DNA of 56,545 nt. Source: Bacteroidales bacterium. Its GTDB lineage: Bacteria > Bacteroidota > Bacteroidia > Bacteroidales > UBA12170. This document shows positions 25,901 to 33,500 of this stretch, one piece after another. The position numbers and the translations under genes were made by a program. Under the pieces are notes generated by a model. It did no database searches and was not told the origin of the DNA. It saw nothing but the letters and a program-made list of their open reading frames with translations. Location of the stretch: positions 1 to 56,545 of the forward strand of contig JAGGWH010000057.1 of NCBI GenBank assembly GCA_021157585.1. The letters run 5' to 3'. How positions within the stretch are numbered: position 1 is the first letter of the stretch; each line of letters opens with the position of its first letter.

Positions 25901-27288
25901 TGGATGAATTAAAAGTTCTATTTGTCGATGGTTGTAAGGCAAATCCCAAATTTGTAAAAGAATGTAAAGAGACTAACAAAGATATTGATACGGTAATTGA
26001 AAAAATATGGTCTGACTGGGAAGCATTTGCAAAATATGCTTTTAACAAATCACATGCTACCTGCTACTCTTATGTTTCTTTTCAAACTGCTTATCTTAAA
26101 GCCAATTACCCCGCTGAATTCCTTGCTGCTGTTTTAAGCAACAATATGAATAATATTGATAAGGTTACTTTTTTCATTAACGAATGTAACAGAATGGGGA
26201 TTAAAGTTTTAGGACCAAGCATTAACGAATCGCGCACTAATTTTACAGTTAATAAACAAGGGAATATTCGCTTTGGATTGGCAGCTATTAAAGGTGTTGG
26301 CGAAGCTGCCGTATTAAGCTTGATTGAAGAACGTGAAAAAAATGGAAATCTAAATAATATCTTCGATTTTGTAAAGAGAATAAACCTTAGAGCTGTAAAT
26401 AAAAAGAGCATAGAATCGATGGTATTGGCAGGAGCTTTCGATGATTTTGAAAATATTAATCGTGCTACTTTTTTCCATAGAGAATCGGATAATAATCTAA
26501 ACTTCTTGGAACAAGTAATTAGCTTTGGTCATAAATATCAAGATGAACAAAACTCATCACAAGTTAGTCTGTTTGGCGATTTAGGTTCAGTTGAACTCCC
26601 CGATCCTAATATTCCTATAGTTCAAGAATGGCCTGAGTTAGAAAAACTTGCAAGAGAAAAAGATGTCGTTGGATTTTATTTAACAGGACATCCCTTAGAT
26701 AATTTTCGGGAAGAAATCAATCACTTCACTAATCAAAAAATTGGATCCTTTGCTAATAACTTAAACAAGTTTAAAGAACAATCAATTACATTTGCCGGAG
26801 TTATTACTTCTCCTGCCGATAAAAACAAAATTACAAAAACAGGAAAACCATTTGGCTCTTTTCAAATAACAGACTATTCCGGAAGTACTAACATTACCCT
26901 CTTTGGTGAAGAATTTGAAAAACACAAAGACTTACTAGATAGAATGGGACAATTTTTATTAGTCAAGGCACAAGTTAAAAAGCCAAAGTGGAAAAAAGAC
27001 ACTGATGACTACGAATTAAAAATTATCCAATTAGAACTACTTGCTGATGTTTTTAATAAGTATGTAAGCAAAATAGACTTAGGTATTCCTCTTATATCTA
27101 TTTCAGGCAAAATAGCTCAGGATATAAGTAGCTTTGCAATAAACAACCCAGGAAAAGCCAATGTATATTTTCATATTATTGATAATGAAGAACGGCTAAC
27201 ATTACGACCATCTAAATTAAAGGTTAATCCTAAAGAATTTCTAGTCGGAGTCCGCCAATTTAGTGATATTCAGGTAAAAATTAGTTAA
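22984..27288 (+). CDS. dnaE: DNA polymerase III alpha subunit with N-terminal DnaQ-like exonuclease
   Basis: 1434 residues, longer than E. coli DnaE (1160) because of an N-terminal 3'-5' exonuclease of the DEDDh type: D6 and E8 (FDTETTG), D103 (GHNVDFDI), H169 and D174 (GAHNAAADVEA). From about residue 260 comes the PHP domain (THLHVHTQYSILDGA, ITDHGNMFG). The C-family polymerase core has GPGRGSAAGS and the catalytic Asp pair in MPDIDIDFDDEGR (D664, D666). It ends with the helix-hairpin-helix region, FYLTGHPLDNF and an OB fold. It is the replicative polymerase; fusion would place proofreading in cis. It is monocistronic, with a -7 box before it and a bidirectional terminator after it. Confidence 0.96.
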   Translation: MFLIFDTETTGLPKNYKASYKDTDNWPRMVQISWQLHDVRGKLIEVKNFIIKPENYEIPYAVVKVHGITTERAEKQGVALDFVLKEFNKALEQCIYIVGHNVDFDINVLGAEFVRKKINTELHRRKSLDTKDDSTEYCALPGGRGGGFKWPKLEELHEKLFGDKFSGAHNAAADVEATARCFLELIRLQVIPKEKIGFEDEELNTFKTHNPKPIKAIGLNTKPYNPQDLKDSDTKTKQEDSIPRENLRNFQSIEQPLNYTFTHLHVHTQYSILDGATNIDLLAKKAKADNMEAVAITDHGNMFGVKQFHKTMTKIGIKPILGCEAYVAHRGRAKKEGKQDASGWHLILLAKNEIGYHNLMKMVSLAWLEGQYYKPRIDKELIEKYHEGIIATSACLGGEISQKLMNSSFEEAEKAALWYKSIFGDDFYLEIMRHKSKNTEINEKVYNDQVFVNHKIVEIGQKNNIKIIATNDVHFLNEEDAEAQDRLLCISTGKYLSDKNRMKYTGQEWFKTQDEMKALFSDFPEALANTKEIVDKVEYYDLNKKPIMPDFKLPDDFNDENEYLRHIVYEGAYLRWGKDLKPEIIERLDFELSTIKKMGFPGYFLIVWDFLKAARDMGVIVGPGRGSAAGSAVAYSLRITEIDPLKYNLLFERFLNPDRISMPDIDIDFDDEGRSKILKWVVDKYGEKRVAHIVTIGTMAAKSSIRDVARVQQYPLSETDKIAKLIPERPGVNLKDAFKEVKELRTIKESETDAAKVLKYAEKLEGSVRNTGTHACGIIIGKDDLENYIPISTAKDSELTYVTQYDGKHVEDIGLLKMDFLGLKTLSIIKNAIENIKLSKGIDVDINNVDLEDTKTYELYSNGETTGLFQFESDGMKKHLKELKPNKFEDLIAMNALYRPGPMEYIPQFTKRKNGIEEIKYDLPMMQEYLEETYGITVYQEQVMLLSRKLAGFTRGQSDSLRKAMGKKIKSMMDELKVLFVDGCKANPKFVKECKETNKDIDTVIEKIWSDWEAFAKYAFNKSHATCYSYVSFQTAYLKANYPAEFLAAVLSNNMNNIDKVTFFINECNRMGIKVLGPSINESRTNFTVNKQGNIRFGLAAIKGVGEAAVLSLIEEREKNGNLNNIFDFVKRINLRAVNKKSIESMVLAGAFDDFENINRATFFHRESDNNLNFLEQVISFGHKYQDEQNSSQVSLFGDLGSVELPDPNIPIVQEWPELEKLAREKDVVGFYLTGHPLDNFREEINHFTNQKIGSFANNLNKFKEQSITFAGVITSPADKNKITKTGKPFGSFQITDYSGSTNITLFGEEFEKHKDLLDRMGQFLLVKAQVKKPKWKKDTDDYELKIIQLELLADVFNKYVSKIDLGIPLISISGKIAQDISSFAINNPGKANVYFHIIDNEERLTLRPSKLKVNPKEFLVGVRQFSDIQVKIS

Positions 27289-27333
27289 GAATAATTATTA
27301 CTCGGGTTCAGTATAAAGAAATGTCAATTACAT

Positions 27334-27368
27334 AAAAAGCCATTCGCCGGTAGGCGAATGGCTTTTTT
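27334..27368. terminator. Bidirectional terminator between dnaE and the THX gene
   Basis: GCCATTCGCC (27339-27348) and GGCGAATGGC (27353-27362) make a perfect 10-bp stem with a GGTA loop. A-run (27334-27338) and T-run (27363-27368) on the flanks let it work on both strands. Confidence 0.93.
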
Positions 27369-27386
27369 AACATTTGTTGAAAAGAC

Positions 27387-27680
27387 TTATTCTTTTTCTA
27401 CTGATTTTTTTACTGCCTTAGTTGTTTTTGATGCTGTAGTTTTCTTGGCAGGAGCTTTTTTAGCAACGGTTTTCTTAGTAGAGGTTTTTTTAGTAACTGC
27501 TTTCTTAGTCGTAACTTTTTTAGCAACCACTTCTTTAGCCGAAGCCTCTTCTTTTACAACTTTTGCTTTTTTAGTTTTTTTTGGTATAACTATAGCTTTT
27601 TCAGTTTTCCTAGGTCTTCTTACTCCATAAGAACCCATTATAATTTTTCCTCTTCTAGTTTTTTTATCTCCTTTTCCCAT
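27387..27680 (-). CDS. 30S ribosomal protein THX with histone H1-like Lys/Ala/Thr tail
   Basis: 97 residues. The first ~27 match the THX (bTHX) family: MGKGDKKTRRGKIIMGSYGV, then RRPRK. In Thermus this short cationic peptide sits in the head of the 30S subunit. The remaining ~70 residues are low complexity, with tandem VTKK-, TSTKK-, TVAKK- and APAKK-like units, as in histone H1-like bacterial proteins (HctB/Hc1, AlgP). Typical THX proteins are about 25-70 residues. The tail is probably disordered and binds RNA or DNA. It is encoded 118 bases downstream of the TrmH-family gene and ends at a perfect bidirectional terminator. Start ATG 27680 is fixed by the family's N-terminus. Confidence 0.85.
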   Translation of the reverse strand: MGKGDKKTRRGKIIMGSYGVRRPRKTEKAIVIPKKTKKAKVVKEEASAKEVVAKKVTTKKAVTKKTSTKKTVAKKAPAKKTTASKTTKAVKKSVEKE

Positions 27681-27798
27681 AGCATAGTTCGTTTAATATA
27701 AATACAAAAAGTAAAGGTAATTAGAAATAACGAATAGTCAAGTGTATTCACAATCAGAATCGTTAAAAGTCCATATTTTTCCCTTAAAAAATCTTAAA

Positions 27799-28479
27799 TT
27801 ATTTGCTAAACAATGTTTTTTCTACATTATCAGCTTCTTTAACAACAGCACGAGCCCAATCTAACTTTACATCCAAAATTTCCGATTCGCTTAATTTCCA
27901 ATCAATATCTTCTGTTCGCATTTTATTGCTTAATTCCTGAAGACATAAAGCAGCCGAAACGCTAATATTATAACTTTCGGTAAACCCATACATAGGAATT
28001 TTTACAAATACATCTGCCTGTTCTTGAACAACTTTCGATAAACCCTTTAATTCTGTTCCGAAAAATAAAGCCGTTTTCTTATCCATATCTAAATCCGACA
28101 ACATAATATCATCGGTATGCGGCAAAGTAGCAACAATTCTGTAACCCTCTGCTTTAAGCTTTTGTATAGCTTTTAATGTATTATTTTCAGATTCATTATA
28201 ACGATGTAGTGTTAACCATTTTGATGCACCTAAAGCAACTTCAGGATTTATTATATACTCATTTCTATTTTCAATAATATGAACATCTTGTATACCAAAG
28301 CAATCTGCCGTTCTTAAAACAGCACTTGCATTTTGAGGCTGATAAATATCTTCCAAGACAACCGTCAAATAACGAGTACGGTATTGTATTATCTCATCGA
28401 ATAATTGATTTTTATGATCTGATATAAAACCTAATAGCTTATTTAAAAGCTGTTTTTTTTGTTCTTTTGTTAAATCCAT
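27799..28479 (-). CDS. TrmH-family RNA 2'-O-methyltransferase
   Basis: 226 residues, SPOUT fold. Motif 1 is YQPQNASAVLRTADCFGIQDVHII; motif 2 ALFFGTELKGLS; motif 3 IPMYGFTESYNISVSAALCLQEL. The FTESYNxS variant and the C-terminal helix of about 40 residues (WKLSESEILDVKLDWAR) fit TrmH, which makes Gm18 in tRNA, better than RlmB. SAM is the donor; enzyme is cytoplasmic. It starts 92 bases from the FKBP operon end and is probably followed by THX on one transcript. Confidence 0.88.
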   Translation of the reverse strand: MDLTKEQKKQLLNKLLGFISDHKNQLFDEIIQYRTRYLTVVLEDIYQPQNASAVLRTADCFGIQDVHIIENRNEYIINPEVALGASKWLTLHRYNESENNTLKAIQKLKAEGYRIVATLPHTDDIMLSDLDMDKKTALFFGTELKGLSKVVQEQADVFVKIPMYGFTESYNISVSAALCLQELSNKMRTEDIDWKLSESEILDVKLDWARAVVKEADNVEKTLFSK

Positions 28480-28517
28480 TTCTGCAAATTTAGAAAAAGT
28501 AAAGAAGCTGAATATTT

Positions 28518-28552
28518 AAAAAGGCGCACTTCTAATAAGAAATACGCCTTTT
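28518..28552 (-). terminator. Terminator of the nrnA-FKBP operon
   Basis: AAAAAGGCG (28518-28526) pairs with CGCCTTTT (28545-28552); an inner TTCT/AGAA pair shortens the loop. Minus-strand RNA ends in a U-run. It lies 20 bases past the last FKBP gene. Confidence 0.85.
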
Positions 28553-28571
28553 ACAAAGTTCCAAATATATC

Positions 28572-29918
28572 TTATTCTTTAATGATATCAAGTAATTCAA
28601 CATCAAACTTTAAGGGAGAATAAGGTTTAATCAAAGCTCCCGCTTGACGTTCGCCATAAGCAAGGCTTGAAGGTAAAATAAGCGTAGCTTTTCCTCCAAC
28701 TTTCATCATTGCAATTCCTTCGTCCCATCCTTTAATCACTTTTCCTTGTCCAAGAACAAACTCAAAAGCTTGGCCTCTGTCAACAGAAGAATCAAATTTA
28801 GTTCCATCTAATAAAGTACCAGTATAATGTACTTTTACTTTATCTCCTGCAACGGCCTGTTCACCATCACCTTCAAGAGTAGAAATAAAGTACAATCCAC
28901 TAGCTGTAGGCTCAACGGTAATTTCATTATCGGCAATATATTTTGCCAAAACAGAAGCTTCTTGTAAACGAGCAGCCTCAAGTTTTGCAGCTTCATTTTT
29001 ACGTTTTGCTTCAAGTTCAGCCTCATGTTCTGCTTTTGTTTTAACATCTGTTAAACGAACAAAATAATGTAATGCGGTATATGGTTCAACCATCCCCGGA
29101 CGTCCTTTTTCACCAAGAGCTAAAGAAGAAGGAATAAGAAGTTCAACCTCATCACCTTGTCGCATAGTTCCCAAAGCTTCCATTAAACCTTTGGTATCAA
29201 ACCGTTTACCATATTCGTAAGAAGCCGGACGATTAGACTCAATAGAAGAATATGCAAGCTTTCCGTCTAAAAATCTAATTTCAAAATCGAAAGTTATAAA
29301 CTCACCTTCTTTCACTCTACGACCTTTTCCTTTTTTAATCTTTTTAATCTCCAAGCCACTTTCTAAAGCTTTTCCCGTCCATTTTTGATCAGCTTTAAAC
29401 TTCGAAACTTCTATCTGCTCTGCAATACGACGTGCATTAGCATAAGCGGCTTGCTCAGCTTCCATTTCTTCTTTGGTCTTAATATCCTTAAGATTTATAA
29501 AGAAATAAACTTCATTTTTTTCTTTAAAGATTTCAGGTACTTGAGGAGCACGTGTGGTTTTTAAGAAAAATGAATCGGCACGAATAATAAACTGAGCGCT
29601 ATCTCCTTTACTTAGCAATGAAAGAGCTTCCCACACATCACCATCAAAAACTTTCTCGCGAAAAGGCATTTTCACAATTTTTTCACGACTCTGCACACTT
29701 TTGAAAATAACAGAATCGGCAGTACCATAATTCATATCCATAATATAAAACTTCCCACTGTCGGCTTTAATATCTTTTAATGAATCTACCCTGCTGATTA
29801 TCTTATAATAAATACCACTATCAGTTTTTTTAAAATCAGGATGTGGATTGTTACATCCCACAAAAAAGGTTACAAGAAAGAGCAAAAATCCACTTGTTTT
29901 TAAAATTTTCCAGTTCAT
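28572..29918 (-). CDS. Lipoprotein with three FKBP-type units (peptidyl-prolyl isomerase)
   Basis: 448 residues. Lipobox FFVGC (Cys22). Three FKBP-like units follow: residues about 30-150 (degenerate), 185-295 (partly kept: FDFEIRFLDGKLAYSS, EALGTMRQGDEVELLIPSSLALG) and 340-447 (canonical: VHYTGTLLDGTKFDSS, VIKGWDEGIAMMKVGGKATLILPSSLAYG, PLKFDVELLDI). Charged helical linkers rich in Ala/Glu/Lys separate them (EAEQAAYANARRIAEQ; EAELEAKRKNEAAKLEAARL). Only the last unit keeps the catalytic-site aromatic residues, so the first two may be chaperone or binding modules. Likely periplasm-facing, outer-membrane folding helper. It is the third FKBP gene, 17 bases after the previous one. Confidence 0.9.
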   Translation of the reverse strand: MNWKILKTSGFLLFLVTFFVGCNNPHPDFKKTDSGIYYKIISRVDSLKDIKADSGKFYIMDMNYGTADSVIFKSVQSREKIVKMPFREKVFDGDVWEALSLLSKGDSAQFIIRADSFFLKTTRAPQVPEIFKEKNEVYFFINLKDIKTKEEMEAEQAAYANARRIAEQIEVSKFKADQKWTGKALESGLEIKKIKKGKGRRVKEGEFITFDFEIRFLDGKLAYSSIESNRPASYEYGKRFDTKGLMEALGTMRQGDEVELLIPSSLALGEKGRPGMVEPYTALHYFVRLTDVKTKAEHEAELEAKRKNEAAKLEAARLQEASVLAKYIADNEITVEPTASGLYFISTLEGDGEQAVAGDKVKVHYTGTLLDGTKFDSSVDRGQAFEFVLGQGKVIKGWDEGIAMMKVGGKATLILPSSLAYGERQAGALIKPYSPLKFDVELLDIIKE

Positions 29919-29935
29919 TTTAGTTTATTTTATTA

Positions 29936-30814
29936 TTATTTTACATCAATTAATTCTACTTCAAACACTAATGGGGTATATGGCGGTATCTGGCCACGAC
30001 CTTTACCATACCCTATATCAGAAGGGATAAGCAATAAAGCCTTTCCGCCTTTTCTCATTTTTAAAATACCTTGATCCCAGCCAGTGATTACATAACCTCT
30101 TCCCAATTCAAATTCAATGGGCTTACCTCGACTATAAGAAGAATCAAATACAGTACCGTCTAAAAATTTCCCTGTATAATGAACACTTACACGATGTCCT
30201 GCCATTGCTTGCTTTCCTGTTCCCCTACGAATAGGTACAAAATAAAGACCATTGATGTCGGGGTTAACAGAAATATTATTTTCCAAAATGTAAGTATTTA
30301 TTGCTTCTTCTTCATTTTTCAAGCCTTCTATTCTAGCTAATTCTTTTTCCCTTTCTAACTCCTCTAAGGATTGTACATTATGCATACGTATATCAAAAAT
30401 AATTCGGCTTTTATCATCAATAAAATCCGGTAATCGTGTTAAAAACGCATTCTTCAATAAGAAAGAATCAGCTCTAATAACAAAAGTTGCGCTATCACCC
30501 TTACTCATCATCGACAATGCTTCGTTAATATCACCTGCGAAAACAGGCTTTACTAATTCTATAGGTATTGTTTTACCATTTCCATCAAAAAGCAGGGAAT
30601 CTTCGTTTGTTTTATAACGCATCTCAATGGTAATATAATCACCTACTTTGGCTTTTCTTCCATCGTTTTTCTCATGAAATTTATAGAGTAAACCCGAATC
30701 TGTTTTTTTAAAACCCGGATAATCACCAAAATAGCTACAGGATGATAATATTATGCTACTAAAAGCTAAAATTATCAGCAAAACTCTCCATTTTTTCCAA
30801 GCAATTGTATCCAT
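29936..30814 (-). CDS. Lipoprotein with two FKBP-type units (peptidyl-prolyl isomerase)
   Basis: 292 residues. Lipobox ILSSC (Cys26). The first unit (about 35-150) is degenerate and very close in layout to the first unit of the 448-residue neighbour: DFKKTDSG-type start, GDINEALSMMSKGDSATFVIRADSFLLK. The second (about 190-292) is canonical: VHYTGKFLDGTVFDSSYSRG, VITGWDQGILKMRKGGKALLLIPSDIGYG, PLVFEVELIDV. A charged linker (LEELEREKELARIEGLK) joins them. It begins one base after the stop of the single-unit FKBP gene, so the two are translated together. Confidence 0.9.
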   Translation of the reverse strand: MDTIAWKKWRVLLIILAFSSIILSSCSYFGDYPGFKKTDSGLLYKFHEKNDGRKAKVGDYITIEMRYKTNEDSLLFDGNGKTIPIELVKPVFAGDINEALSMMSKGDSATFVIRADSFLLKNAFLTRLPDFIDDKSRIIFDIRMHNVQSLEELEREKELARIEGLKNEEEAINTYILENNISVNPDINGLYFVPIRRGTGKQAMAGHRVSVHYTGKFLDGTVFDSSYSRGKPIEFELGRGYVITGWDQGILKMRKGGKALLLIPSDIGYGKGRGQIPPYTPLVFEVELIDVK

Positions 30815-30815
30815 T

Positions 30816-31358
30816 CTATTTTAAATCAATTAATTTAACTTCATATATTAAACTTGCCTTTGCGGGAATTAATTGTCCATCACCCTGCAAGCCATATGCA
30901 AGATGCGAAGGTAAGATAAATCGAGCTTTATCGCCTAATTTTAAAAATAAAATCCCTTCTTCCAAACCCGTTTCTACCCCTCCATGTCCAAGCTCAAAAA
31001 TTTTAAGTCCTGTATTTTCAGAAGAATAAATTAGCTGACCAGAAAGTAAATATACTTTATATTCCAAACTAACTATTTTACCTATTTGAGCTTTTTCTCC
31101 ATTCCCTTTCTCAATAATCATCCAACGTAATCCGGTTCCTGTTTCCTCCATTTTCCAAGCTTTACTTTCAATAAGCTTATTAATGCTTTCATCCTCAATA
31201 GCAACCAATTGAGTATTAACCTTCAGCATTTGCTCCTCAATTTCAGCTAAATTAACAGGCTGTTGTTTATTCTTAACAGTATCATCTTTACAAGCGACAA
31301 AAAATAACACAAACAAAGTATAGATAATTACCTTCGATAAATTATAACTGAACTGCAT
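30816..31358 (-). CDS. FKBP-type peptidyl-prolyl isomerase lipoprotein (GldI-like position)
   Basis: 180 residues. Lipobox FFVAC (Cys23). One FKBP unit occupies about 75-180: VSLEYKVYLLSGQLIYSS, GVETGLEEGILFLKLGDKARFILPSHLAYG, KASLIYEVKLIDL. GldI of flavobacterial gliding motility is a lipoprotein PPIase of this size, and a DHH-phosphatase gene beside it is, to my recollection, common in Bacteroidota; sequence identity to GldI cannot be judged here. The start ATG 31358 overlaps the nrnA end by 17 bases. It probably assists folding of exported proteins. Confidence 0.86.
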   Translation of the reverse strand: MQFSYNLSKVIIYTLFVLFFVACKDDTVKNKQQPVNLAEIEEQMLKVNTQLVAIEDESINKLIESKAWKMEETGTGLRWMIIEKGNGEKAQIGKIVSLEYKVYLLSGQLIYSSENTGLKIFELGHGGVETGLEEGILFLKLGDKARFILPSHLAYGLQGDGQLIPAKASLIYEVKLIDLK

Positions 31359-32367
31359 TTATTTCGGATTTGTACTGAGTAATAATTTTATTTAATTTTT
31401 CTATCGTTTCCTGCATAGAAAGAAAGCTATTACCACCTGCCGCATTTTTATGACCTCCACCCTCAAAATATTCATTTGCAATTTTATTAACTGCAAAACT
31501 TGATTTTGAGCGAAAGGAAAGACGGATCTTATCATCTTTTTCGGTTAATAATGCAGCAGCTACTATATTTTCAATTCCTAAAGCATAATTTACCAAGCCT
31601 TCAGTATCACCATTTTGGTGATCAAAACGGTTTAGATCTTCTTTTGTTAAAGAAATATAAGCAAAACGCAATTCATTATTTACAACTAATTTTTCACTTA
31701 TTGCATAACCAGTCAAACGTAAGCGTCCTTCTGTAAAAGCACTATAAATACGTTGGTTAATTGCCTGAATATCTATACCTGTATTATATAAAAAGGCAGC
31801 TATAATGTATGGTTTATCACTATTTATAGAAAAGCTAAATGATCCTGTATCTGTAAGAAGTCCAACGTATAAGCTCTCTGCAAGCTCCTTATTTATCTTT
31901 TCTAATTGCCCCAAATCCTCAATAAAGCGGAAAATCAATTCAGCAGTTGAACTTGCCGAAGTATCTGAAATTTTCGCTTCAAAAATATCCGCCGGATTTG
32001 GATGATGATCTATCATAAATTTAACGGCAGATGCATTCTCCAATAGAGTACTCATACCTTCACCAGTACGATGAAAAGCATTATAATCGACGGCGAAAAT
32101 AAACTCTGCTTCATCTATCTCTTGCTTGGCAATACCCGGATGAGTATCGTAAATTGTAATTTGCTCATAGCCAGAAATCCATTGTAGAAATTTAGGAGCC
32201 ACATTTGGACTAATTATTTTAACTTGATGACCAAATTGAATTAAATAATGATAAAGCGCAAGACAAGAGCCTATTGTATCTCCATCGGGACTGGCATGTG
32301 CAGTTAAAACAATTTTTCGTTTTTCAATAAGCTGCTTATATATATTTTGATATTCGTTGTATTTCAA
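31342..32367 (-). CDS. nrnA: Bifunctional oligoribonuclease/PAP phosphatase NrnA-like (DHH/DHHA1)
   Basis: 341 residues. N-terminal DHH domain: HASPDGDTIGSCLALYHYL, VDYNAFHRTG, and the name-giving MIDHHPNP; TDTGSFSFS follows. C-terminal DHHA1 domain ends with GGGHKNAAGG. NrnA degrades 2-5 nt RNA and pAp with Mn2+ in the cytoplasm. The start is TTG 32367; no in-frame ATG precedes the first conserved strand. A TATTTTTG -7 box (32412-32405) places the transcript start about 30 bases upstream, supporting it. First gene of a four-gene operon with three FKBP lipoproteins; divergent from ndk. Confidence 0.92.
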   Translation of the reverse strand: MKYNEYQNIYKQLIEKRKIVLTAHASPDGDTIGSCLALYHYLIQFGHQVKIISPNVAPKFLQWISGYEQITIYDTHPGIAKQEIDEAEFIFAVDYNAFHRTGEGMSTLLENASAVKFMIDHHPNPADIFEAKISDTSASSTAELIFRFIEDLGQLEKINKELAESLYVGLLTDTGSFSFSINSDKPYIIAAFLYNTGIDIQAINQRIYSAFTEGRLRLTGYAISEKLVVNNELRFAYISLTKEDLNRFDHQNGDTEGLVNYALGIENIVAAALLTEKDDKIRLSFRSKSSFAVNKIANEYFEGGGHKNAAGGNSFLSMQETIEKLNKIITQYKSEINAVQL

Positions 32368-32404
32368 GCTTTTAAGTTATATTTAGATTAGTAAAACATA
32401 AAAG

Positions 32405-32412
32405 CAAAAATA
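32405..32412 (-). promoter_or_regulatory. -7 box of the nrnA-FKBP operon
   Basis: Minus-strand TATTTTTG, 37 bases before the TTG start at 32367. No well-spaced -33 TTG is seen. Confidence 0.55.
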
Positions 32413-32490
32413 AACTTTTTGAAGCAATTTGTTAGAAACATCTCCAGATAATGCTTACTTTTACGGCATAAATTAACAAAAATTAAGACA

Positions 32491-32910
32491 ATGAGTACTG
32501 ATATTACCCTAACTATGATTAAACCCACAGCTTTTAAAAATAATTGCACCGGGAAAATTCTATACAAAATAACCGAAGCCGGATTTAGAGTTGTTGCAAT
32601 GAAGGTTACAAAACTTTCTAAGGAAGACGCTATGAAATTTTATGAAGTTCATGCGGGAAGACCATTTTACGATGAATTAGTTAATTTTATGTCATCGGGA
32701 CCTATTGTTGCTGCTATTCTTGAAAAAGATGATGCCGTTAACGCTTATAGAGAGTTAATTGGAGCTACAAACCCTTCCGATGCCGCTGAAGGAACTATAC
32801 GTAAAGAATGTGGAACAAATATTGGAGAGAATGCTGTACACGGCTCAGATAGTGACGAAAATGCTGCTATTGAGGCTTCTTTCTTCTTTTCTCAAATGGA
32901 AAGATTCTAA
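32491..32910 (+). CDS. ndk: Nucleoside diphosphate kinase
   Basis: 139 residues, normal for Ndk. MIKPTAFKN, the Kpn-loop region, and the active-site NAVHGSDS with phospho-accepting His117 are all present, plus [16 protein letters not shown]. It moves phosphate between NTP and NDP pools in the cytoplasm. It is monocistronic, with a weak -7 element (TACTTTTA, 32456-32463) and a clear terminator. Divergent neighbour nrnA also handles nucleotides. Confidence 0.97.
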   Translation: MSTDITLTMIKPTAFKNNCTGKILYKITEAGFRVVAMKVTKLSKEDAMKFYEVHAGRPFYDELVNFMSSGPIVAAILEKDDAVNAYRELIGATNPSDAAEGTIRKECGTNIGENAVHGSDSDENAAIEASFFFSQMERF

Positions 32911-32932
32911 TCGTATTTTTTGAAAATATACC

Positions 32933-32985
32933 AAACTGTCATTTAAATAGGGTTTAACCTGATTTTAAATGGCAGTTTTATTTTT
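32933..32985 (+). terminator. Terminator of ndk
   Basis: AAACTGTCATTTAAA (32933-32947) pairs with TTTAAATGGCAGTTT (one G-U), with a smaller AGGGTT/AACCT pair inside; TTTTATTTTT follows. It lies just before the convergent XRE gene end at 32978. Confidence 0.85.
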
Positions 32986-33460
32986 GGGGATTATACACCC
33001 TAAAACTGCCATCATTAAACAAAACCATTATTTGCTCAATCTCAGCCTTGGTCGATGCTGAACTTACAATAGTTTCTTTTATATCCTTAGATAAAATATT
33101 AGTAGGATTCTCCAAATCATTAGATTCAAGCTCTTTTCTGACAGAGCTTTCGCTATCCTTATCAAATTCTATATTCCTTTCCTTATCCAAAGTAGAACTT
33201 TCTATTTCAATATTAAGCTGAGAGGGGACATTATGTACATTTTTATCTTCTATGTTAAACATTTCTCCCTTTCCTTTTATAAGCCATTCTAATGAAACAG
33301 CAGGAAAATGTTCACTTACCTTTAATATAAAATCTAAACTGGGTTTATTTCTGCCCGATAAAATATGAGAGATATTAGAACGCTGCACTCCCAATAAATC
33401 TGCGAATTGTGAAGCAGTTAAATTCTTAACTGAAATTAGACTTTTAATCCGTTTTATCAT
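32978..33460 (-). CDS. XRE-family helix-turn-helix regulator
   Basis: 160 residues. HTH_3 at about 10-62: LTASQFADLLGVQRSNISHILSGRNKPSLDFILKVSEHFP, with the recognition helix VQRSNISHIL. A charged, probably disordered middle (about 70-130) leads to the C-terminal tag IEQIMVLFNDGSFRVYNPQK; a short F-DGSF-xY-P-type tail of this kind recurs in Bacteroidota XRE proteins. It should act as a DNA-binding dimer. A perfect 10-bp inverted repeat with centres 20 bases apart overlaps its own -7 box, which suggests autorepression. No toxin or partner gene adjoins it. Confidence 0.88.
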   Translation of the reverse strand: MIKRIKSLISVKNLTASQFADLLGVQRSNISHILSGRNKPSLDFILKVSEHFPAVSLEWLIKGKGEMFNIEDKNVHNVPSQLNIEIESSTLDKERNIEFDKDSESSVRKELESNDLENPTNILSKDIKETIVSSASTKAEIEQIMVLFNDGSFRVYNPQK

Positions 33461-33467
33461 TATTTAG

Positions 33468-33500
33468 TTTTGTAAATTTCGTATATCATTTACAAAAGTA
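33468..33500 (-). promoter_or_regulatory. XRE operator and -7 box
   Basis: TTTTGTAAAT (33468-33477) and ATTTACAAAA (33488-33497) are perfect inverted arms with a 10-base spacer, so arm centres lie 20 bases (two turns) apart. The minus-strand -7 box TACTTTTG (33500-33493) overlaps the upstream arm. This is the layout of an autorepressor site. Confidence 0.7.

Noticed and set aside
27358-27630. Hydrophobic plus-strand ORF opposite the THX gene
   Set aside because: It is the antisense of Lys/Ala codons and starts within the terminator.
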